A DNA stretch of 46,344 nucleotides, taken from contig JAGWNK010000033.1 in the NCBI GenBank assembly GCA_028871345.1, forward strand, positions 1 to 46,344. The letters are read 5' to 3'. Positions 41,569 to 46,344 of the stretch are shown piece by piece. Numbering within the stretch: position 1 is the first letter of the stretch; every line of letters begins with the position of its first letter. The position numbers were made by a program, and so were the translations under genes. The notes below the pieces were generated by a model that was not told the origin of the DNA, searched no databases, and saw only the letters and a program-made list of their open reading frames with translations. Source of the DNA: Alphaproteobacteria bacterium (GTDB taxonomy: Bacteria; Pseudomonadota; Alphaproteobacteria; Micropepsales; Micropepsaceae).

Positions 41569-42555
41569 TCACTGTGCTTTCTGCGTCTCCAGCACCAGAA
41601 GATGGATGTCGCGCGCCGGCGTGAAGTTCGTCTGCGTGAACTCGAAGGTCGTGGGTCCGCTGCGCTTGAGGGCGCCGTCCCAGCACAGCGACAAGACGTT
41701 GTCGGGCTTCAGCTTGTCGAGCGTCAGATGGAAGCGCCCGATGGGGCCGCTCCAGTTCCTGGCGGTCATGAGAATGTATCCGGTCTGGTAGGCGTTGAGG
41801 TAGCCGCCGGCGTCGCCCTGCGCCTTCTTGGCGGCCGCACTCTTGGTGCGCAGCGTGGCCCAGGTCGGTTCATCGAAGCAGTAGTCGACATTGTCGTATT
41901 TGTCGCTGCGCTTCATGTCGCCCGGCGAGAAGAAGGACTGGCCGGTCACCGGCTGGTAGGAATGTTCGATGACGACGGTCTTGTGGGCGGGGAACTTCTG
42001 CGTCCAATAGAAGGCGGTCTTCACCGTCCATTGCGGCACGAACTCGTCGGCGCCGCCATCGGCCAGACCTTGCGCGATGAGCTTTTTCTTCTTGTCGGGA
42101 GACAGGGCGTCGAGCTGGCGGTAGCCCTCCCCGGCCACCACGTTCACCGGCACGCCCGCCGTGAGAAGCTCGTCGGTGACATCCTTGCCCTTGAGGATCG
42201 CGCGCTGATCGATGCGGAACGCCACCGGCTTGCCGTCGACCTTGGCGGTGAAGCCGACAAAATTCCGCGCGTCGTCCGTCAGCGTGCCGACCGCCGAACC
42301 CCAGAATTCCGCGGTGTCGAGATCGGGCAGCGGGAAGGCGACGACCGTCTCCACATCCTTCGCCGTGTCGTTGGCGAACTCGAAGCGGATGCGCACGGCC
42401 TTGGGGCTGACGTAGAGATCTTCCGCCGCCATGCGCACGGGCGTGCTCTTGGTGAAGACGATGCCGCCGGCACTGAGCATCGCCGAGCTGTCGTCGGCCT
42501 TGGCGGGCAGCGCGGCCGCCAGGACGGCGCCGAGCGCGCAAAGGAGAATTCGCAT
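41569..42555 (-). CDS. Secreted DUF4424 protein
   Basis: 328 residues. Signal peptide ILLCALGAVLAAALPAKA, then DDSSAMLSAGGIVFTKSTPV and MAAEDLYVSPKAVRIRFEFA, and VVAFPLPDLD followed by FWTQKFPAHKTVVIEHSYQP-like segment and SFFSPGDM; these fit DUF4424, periplasmic proteins of unknown role. The C-terminus WSGPIGRFHLTLDKLKPDNV to FTPARDIHLLVLE is a beta-rich domain. ATG 42555. Next to a MerR regulator but separated by a strong terminator. Confidence 0.8.
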   Translation of the reverse strand: MRILLCALGAVLAAALPAKADDSSAMLSAGGIVFTKSTPVRMAAEDLYVSPKAVRIRFEFANDTAKDVETVVAFPLPDLDTAEFWGSAVGTLTDDARNFVGFTAKVDGKPVAFRIDQRAILKGKDVTDELLTAGVPVNVVAGEGYRQLDALSPDKKKKLIAQGLADGGADEFVPQWTVKTAFYWTQKFPAHKTVVIEHSYQPVTGQSFFSPGDMKRSDKYDNVDYCFDEPTWATLRTKSAAAKKAQGDAGGYLNAYQTGYILMTARNWSGPIGRFHLTLDKLKPDNVLSLCWDGALKRSGPTTFEFTQTNFTPARDIHLLVLETQKAQ

Positions 42556-42620
42556 GAAGACCTCCCCCCAGAGAGGCCGGGACTCTAGACCAGGACCGGG
42601 GCCGACAGAATGGGCGCCCC

Positions 42621-42675
42621 AAATGAAAACCGCCTCACCCGAGGCGAGGGCCGTGAGCCCTCAAGGGTGAGGCGG
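42621..42675 (-). terminator. Rho-independent terminator of the MerR gene
   Basis: On the minus strand CCGCCTCACCC (42675-42665) pairs perfectly with GGGTGAGGCGG (42640-42630), with an inner AGGGC/GCCCT stem, followed by TTTTCATTT. Lies 61 bp past the MerR stop codon. Confidence 0.75.
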
Positions 42676-42735
42676 CGACTTCATCCGGTCTTCGGGGCGA
42701 AAGGGGGGACGCCTGAAGGACGACCGGTACGCGAT

Positions 42736-43149
42736 TTACGCGGCAGCGACGGCCTCGCGCGGGGTGGAGGCCTTGCCCGGGGCTGCGGCCAGCCGCTGAT
42801 CGACTTCCGCGATGCTGCGCTTCAGCTCGCTGATGGCGACGTCGATGTCGGCCTTCTGGCGCTCGAACGCCACGATGCGTTCCTCGAATTTGCGTCGCGC
42901 ATGCTGCAGCTGGCGCACATTGAGATTCTGATCGTAGAGATCGAGATATTCACGGATTTCCGCCAGGGAAAAGCCCAGGCGGCGTCCGCGCAGGATGAGG
43001 ATGATCCTGGCGCGATCGCGTACCGAATAGATGCGCGTCTGGCCGCGCCGCTCGGGCGCAATCAAGCCCTCGTCCTCGTAGAAGCGCAACGTACGCGCTG
43101 TGACGGTGAATTCCTTGGTAAGCTGACGTATCGTAAAAGTCCGGTTCAT
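42736..43149 (-). CDS. MerR-family regulator of LiuR-like type
   Basis: 137 residues. The N-terminal winged helix (FTIRQLTKEFTVTARTLRFY, EDEGLIAPERRGQTRIYSVR) is classic MerR; the second helix pair RARIILILRGRRLGFSLAEI and the coiled coil (FEERIVAFERQKADIDVAIS) follow. No Cys ligands for metals, so a metabolite or no effector is expected. The RTLRFYEDEGLI start and GRRLGFSLAEIREYLDLYD match the regulators of branched-chain amino acid/fatty acid degradation (LiuR-like) more than metal-sensing MerR. Divergent from an acyl-CoA synthetase. ATG 43149 follows GATGGGAAAAC. Confidence 0.85.
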   Translation of the reverse strand: MNRTFTIRQLTKEFTVTARTLRFYEDEGLIAPERRGQTRIYSVRDRARIILILRGRRLGFSLAEIREYLDLYDQNLNVRQLQHARRKFEERIVAFERQKADIDVAISELKRSIAEVDQRLAAAPGKASTPREAVAAA

Positions 43150-43243
43150 GTTTTCCCATCGCTCCATGCGGCCCGGTGTGGCCTTGCCGGCTCTTGGAAC
43201 TCGGGCCCGCGGCCCTGACAAACTTTCAGTGGGGGAAGGTTAG

Positions 43244-43267
43244 GTTGACGTCCGCGTCAACGTCAAG
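43244..43267. promoter_or_regulatory. Inverted repeat, probable MerR operator
   Basis: GTTGACG-N4-CGTCAAC (43244-43261) followed by a second CGTCAA half-site (43262-43267), in the divergent intergenic region between MerR and the acyl-CoA synthetase. Consistent with a dimeric MerR site overlapping a TTGACG -35 element. Confidence 0.55.
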
Positions 43268-43423
43268 TCAATTCTTACTTGTTATTAGAAAAATTATAAT
43301 ACTCGTAAGGAATCGGCTTTCCCGTACACATCTGAGAATAAATCTCAAAAAAGGAAATGCAGTCTTTCTCGGCGCTTATTACCAATGCTTCTATGATCCG
43401 CCAAGACTAGGGAGAACCCTCGC

Positions 43424-45046
43424 ATGCTGGGACTCATGCAGGAATGGCCGTTGCTGGTCCATAAAATCATCGACCACGCATCGCTCTACCATGGCGACCG
43501 CGAAGTCGTCACCCGCACGACCGAGGGTCCGATGGCGCGCACCGATTACCGCACGCTCGCCAGGCGCGCCCGGCAGTTGGCCGACGCTCTGGACAAGCGC
43601 GGCGTGGCGAACGGCGACCGTCTCGGCACCTTGGCCTGGAACTCGGCGCGCCACATGGAGTGCTGGTTCGGCATCGCGGGCATCGGCGCCGTCGTCCACA
43701 CCCTCAACCCGCGGCTTTTCCCCGAGCAGCTCGCCTGGATCATCAATCATGCCCAGGACCGCATGCTGTTCTTCGACATCACCTTCGCCGAGCTGGTGGC
43801 CGAGCTGGTCCCACATCTGAAGAGCGTCGAGACCTATGTGGCGCTGACCGATCGGGATCATCTGCCCCAGAACATCCCCCATCTCGTCGCCTATGAGGAC
43901 CTGATTGCGGAGGGCTCCGGCGACTTCGCCTGGAAGGAGTTCGACGAACACACGGCCTGCGGCCTCTGCTACACCTCGGGCACGACGGGCAATCCGAAAG
44001 GCGTCCTCTACAGCCACCGCTCCAACGTGCTGCATGCCATGATGGCCTGCGCCACCGACACGCTGGGCCTGTCGTGCCGCGACACCATCCTGCCCGTCGT
44101 GCCGATGTTTCACGCCAATGCCTGGAGCATCGCGCATGCGGGCCCCATGGTGGGCGCCAAGCTGGTGATGCCCGGACCGAAACTGGACGGCAAATCGCTG
44201 TGCGAGCTGTTCAACGGCGAACAGGTCACCATGACGGCGGCGGTACCCACGGTCTGGATGGCGGCCCTGCAGTACCTGGAGCAGAGCGGCGAGCGCTTCA
44301 GCCATCTGAAGCGCGTGGTGATCGGCGGCGCCGCTGCCCCGCAGGCCATGATCGAGGTCTTCGAGAAGAAGTACGGTGTCGAGGTGGTCCATGCCTGGGG
44401 CATGACCGAGCTCAGCCCGATCGGCACCGTTGGCACGCCGACCGCCAAGGTCGCCGCCCAGCCCTACGAGCGGCAGCTCGATTACAAGGTCCGCCAGGGC
44501 CGTCCGCCCTTCGGCCTCGAAGCCAAGATCGTGGACGGCGACGGCCGGGAACTGCCCCGCGACGGCAAGGCCGCCGGCCGGCTCAAGGTGCGCGGACCCG
44601 CCGTCGCCAAGGCCTATTTCCAGGGCGACGGCCCTTCGGCCTTCGACGCCGATGGCTGGTTCGACACCGGCGACGTCGCCACCCTGGATGGCGACGGCTA
44701 TATGACGATCACCGACCGCGCCAAGGATGTCATCAAGTCGGGCGGCGAATGGATTTCCTCCATCGCCATCGAGAACATCGCAGTGGGCCATCCGGCGGTG
44801 GCGGAAGCCGCGGTGATCGCGGTGGGCCACCCCAAGTGGGGCGAGAGGCCGCTGCTTGTGGTGGTGCCGAAACCGGGACGGACCGTGGCGAAAGCGGATA
44901 TACTCGCCCACCTTGCAGGCCGGATTGCAAAATGGTGGATGCCCGACGAGATCGTGTTCGTGGAGGCGCTGCCGCACACGGCGACGGGCAAGATCCAGAA
45001 GGTCGCCTTGCGCGAACGCTTCGCGGATTACCGCCTGCCGGGGTGA
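43424..45046 (+). CDS. Fatty-acyl-CoA synthetase (AlkK-type AMP-forming ligase)
   Basis: 540 residues. ANL superfamily: P-loop [12 protein letters not shown] (residues 183-194), A4-A5 region [71 protein letters not shown] and the C-terminal acyl-transfer lysine Lys523 in [10 protein letters not shown]. Activates medium/long-chain fatty acids with ATP and CoA for beta-oxidation or other use. Closest in layout to AlkK-like ligases. ATG 43424 follows GGGAGAACCCTCGC. Under probable control of the divergent MerR. Confidence 0.93.
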   Translation: MLGLMQEWPLLVHKIIDHASLYHGDREVVTRTTEGPMARTDYRTLARRARQLADALDKRGVANGDRLGTLAWNSARHMECWFGIAGIGAVVHTLNPRLFPEQLAWIINHAQDRMLFFDITFAELVAELVPHLKSVETYVALTDRDHLPQNIPHLVAYEDLIAEGSGDFAWKEFDEHTACGLCYTSGTTGNPKGVLYSHRSNVLHAMMACATDTLGLSCRDTILPVVPMFHANAWSIAHAGPMVGAKLVMPGPKLDGKSLCELFNGEQVTMTAAVPTVWMAALQYLEQSGERFSHLKRVVIGGAAAPQAMIEVFEKKYGVEVVHAWGMTELSPIGTVGTPTAKVAAQPYERQLDYKVRQGRPPFGLEAKIVDGDGRELPRDGKAAGRLKVRGPAVAKAYFQGDGPSAFDADGWFDTGDVATLDGDGYMTITDRAKDVIKSGGEWISSIAIENIAVGHPAVAEAAVIAVGHPKWGERPLLVVVPKPGRTVAKADILAHLAGRIAKWWMPDEIVFVEALPHTATGKIQKVALRERFADYRLPG

Positions 45047-45204
45047 GAGGCATTTTTCCGCCCGGCCTGCGGAGGAGTTGCTGCGCGATGTGGGGGACCA
45101 ACGCGTGTTTGGCCCGGCAAAGTTCACCCTCGCGCGGCGTTTCGCACCGCCATGGGGGCAGCCCTCGTGAGCGGGGAAAGAACAGAGAGTACTGAAAGTC
45201 GGTC

Positions 45205-45987
45205 ATGCGCCATCAGCCGCTTCTCGCCAAGATCTCCCTCGCCGCCTTCGTGGCGGGGTTCCTGTGCGCGCTGACGGCTTCGTTGGGCACCCGCTTCGGC
45301 CTGTGGGACTACACGCTCGGCCTCAAGATCCTGATGCCCGCCGTCGCCGTCGGGTGCATCGGTCTCGTCGCCGGCCTGGCCTGGATCTGGCGCGCCCTGG
45401 CCATCAACAACAGCGAGGGCTGGCGCTATGGCGCCATCGGCCTGATCGGTTCGGCGCTGCTCGTCGGCATTCCCGCGGATTATCTGTGGCTGTCGGTGTC
45501 GCTGCCGCCGATCCACGACGTCTCGACCGACATCGGCGACGCGCCGAAATTCGAGACTCTGCTGTCGTGGCGCAAGGACGCCCCCAACCCGGCGAGCTAT
45601 GACGGCCCGGCGATCGTCGCCTATGACGGGGTGAAAATGACGACGGCGCTGGCCCAGAAATATGCCTATCCCGACATCAAGCCGCTCGAACGCCTCAAGA
45701 TGCAGTACACGTGGAAGGAATTCTACGGCAAGATGTTCTGGCGCGCGCTCAACCTTGCCAACGCCTTCGGCTGGCAAATCGCCGCCTTCGACTACAAGAC
45801 CGGCCGCATCGAAGCGACCGACACCAGCTTCTGGTTCGGCGTCACCTCGGACATCGTGATCCGCATCCGCCCGGCAGGCGCGCTCGGCGTGCGCATCGAC
45901 ATCCGCTCCAAGAGCCGGGTGGGCCAGGCCGATTGCGGTCGCAATGCCGAGATCATCCGGCCGTTCCTCGTCCTCATGCGGCAATAG
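45205..45987 (+). CDS. DUF1499 membrane protein
   Basis: 260 residues. Three N-terminal helices (LAKISLAAFVAGFLCALTAS, ILMPAVAVGCIGLVAGLAW, AIGLIGSALLVGIPADYLWL), a Cys-free loop region, then the DUF1499 domain: WQIAAFDYKTGRIEATDTSF, GVTSDIVIRIRPAG and SKSRVGQADCGRNAEIIRPF. DUF1499 proteins are widespread, function unknown; the membrane-fused form is common in Alphaproteobacteria. Its TAG stop is followed by the third composite repeat, but here the stop lies outside it (the A-unit edge is eroded). The 158-bp gap before it holds nothing recognisable. Confidence 0.85.
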   Translation: MRHQPLLAKISLAAFVAGFLCALTASLGTRFGLWDYTLGLKILMPAVAVGCIGLVAGLAWIWRALAINNSEGWRYGAIGLIGSALLVGIPADYLWLSVSLPPIHDVSTDIGDAPKFETLLSWRKDAPNPASYDGPAIVAYDGVKMTTALAQKYAYPDIKPLERLKMQYTWKEFYGKMFWRALNLANAFGWQIAAFDYKTGRIEATDTSFWFGVTSDIVIRIRPAGALGVRIDIRSKSRVGQADCGRNAEIIRPFLVLMRQ

Positions 45988-45989
45988 GC

Positions 45990-46198
45990 AAGTGTCCCGA
46001 TTCCGAAATTCGCCGCATCCTCATATCGGTCTCAAGCGAATTTCGGAATCGAAAGGACACTAGCAAAATATTGAATCCTAGTGTCGTTTAGGTTCCAAAG
46101 TTCGCCAAGCGGGTGATATCTGTAATGCGACGAACTTTGGAACCACGACACTAGTGTCCCGATTCCGAAATTCGCCGCATCCTCATATCGGTCTCCAG
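45990..46198. repeat. Composite A/B palindromic element, copy 3 (A-spacer-B plus partial A)
   Basis: A unit 45990-46062 (73 nt, eroded left edge AAGTGTCCC), spacer GCAAAATATTGAATCC, B unit 46079-46153 (75 nt), then a further A unit sharing the TA at 46152-46153 and reading to 46198, where it is broken off. The window's end (46199-46344, 146 bp) shows nothing recognisable except a TTGACA-like hexamer. Confidence 0.88.
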
Positions 46199-46344
46199 TC
46201 GTCTGTGAAGAACGCGGAACGCGTTGACACGGCGAGATTTTGAGAACGTCGGCGAGTATTCGATTTTGCAGGGAAAGGCGTGTTTGAGAGTTGGAAGCCT
46301 GCGATTTCGAGGATGATTTTCCCGATTCCGCCGGGCCTCGATCC

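Noticed and set aside
46199..46344. Possible rRNA promoter or transposase start at the window end
   Set aside because: A TTGACA-like hexamer alone, without a -10 at correct spacing or an open frame, is insufficient.

Overview
This is a gene-dense, GC-rich chromosomal segment of an alphaproteobacterium. The assignment rests on gene content: DUF1491, DUF6456 with a DnaA-domain-IV-only protein, DUF2849-CysI-DUF934, a paired bactofilin locus, PAS histidine kinases of the DivJ/PleC style, and two perfect TTAA-N7-TTAA (CtrA-type) boxes. A Caulobacterales/Micropepsales/Rhizobiales-like lineage is inferred; genus cannot be read from the sequence. No rRNA, tRNA, CRISPR array or intact transposase gene was found.

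Layout. 1-2.4 kb is eroded accessory DNA: a truncated HD-hydrolase pseudogene abuts a truncated radical-SAM gene, followed by a less GC-rich membrane-protein gene, the last 35 codons of a tyrosine recombinase and a small membrane protein. 2.5-10.4 kb is envelope-oriented: DsbA-like oxidoreductase, ICMT-family methyltransferase, a bifunctional penicillin-binding protein, a CtrA-type box, two tandem secreted CBM-like proteins, a secreted unknown, a DOMON-like protein and a NamZ/DUF1343 muramidase. 10.4-19.3 kb holds a secreted protein, a GH31 glycosidase with a PA14 insert, a PAS protein and an NMT1-type ABC transporter (binding protein, ATPase, permease) interrupted by a DUF559 nuclease gene between inverted repeats, then a lipoprotein with a partial duplicate. 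19.4-24.3 kb on the minus strand has two tandem MHS-type transporters, an APC permease and a coupled membrane protein. 24.5-27.2 kb is a sulfite reductase operon.

27.4-33.7 kb holds a Spy/CpxP-like protein, a fold-III amino acid decarboxylase, a DUF2336-like protein, release factor 3, two secreted proteins and DUF1491. 33.8-37.3 kb has two divergently transcribed PAS histidine kinases. 37.6-40.5 kb on the minus strand carries the DnaA-like/DUF6456 coupled pair, a small coiled-coil protein and two coupled bactofilins. 40.7-46 kb has small lipoproteins and peptides, DUF4424, a MerR regulator divergent from an acyl-CoA synthetase, and a DUF1499 membrane protein.

The most distinctive signal is non-coding. 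Three copies of a composite palindromic element (a 73-nt A unit and a 75-nt B unit joined by a 16-17-nt spacer) have TA/CTAG junctions like those of IS630-type insertions; in two copies the element end supplies the TAG stop codon of the upstream gene. A second family of intergenic hairpin elements with a conserved GACCCTCCCC core and a changing central hairpin is scattered throughout, and two inverted copies bracket the DUF559 gene inside the ABC operon.
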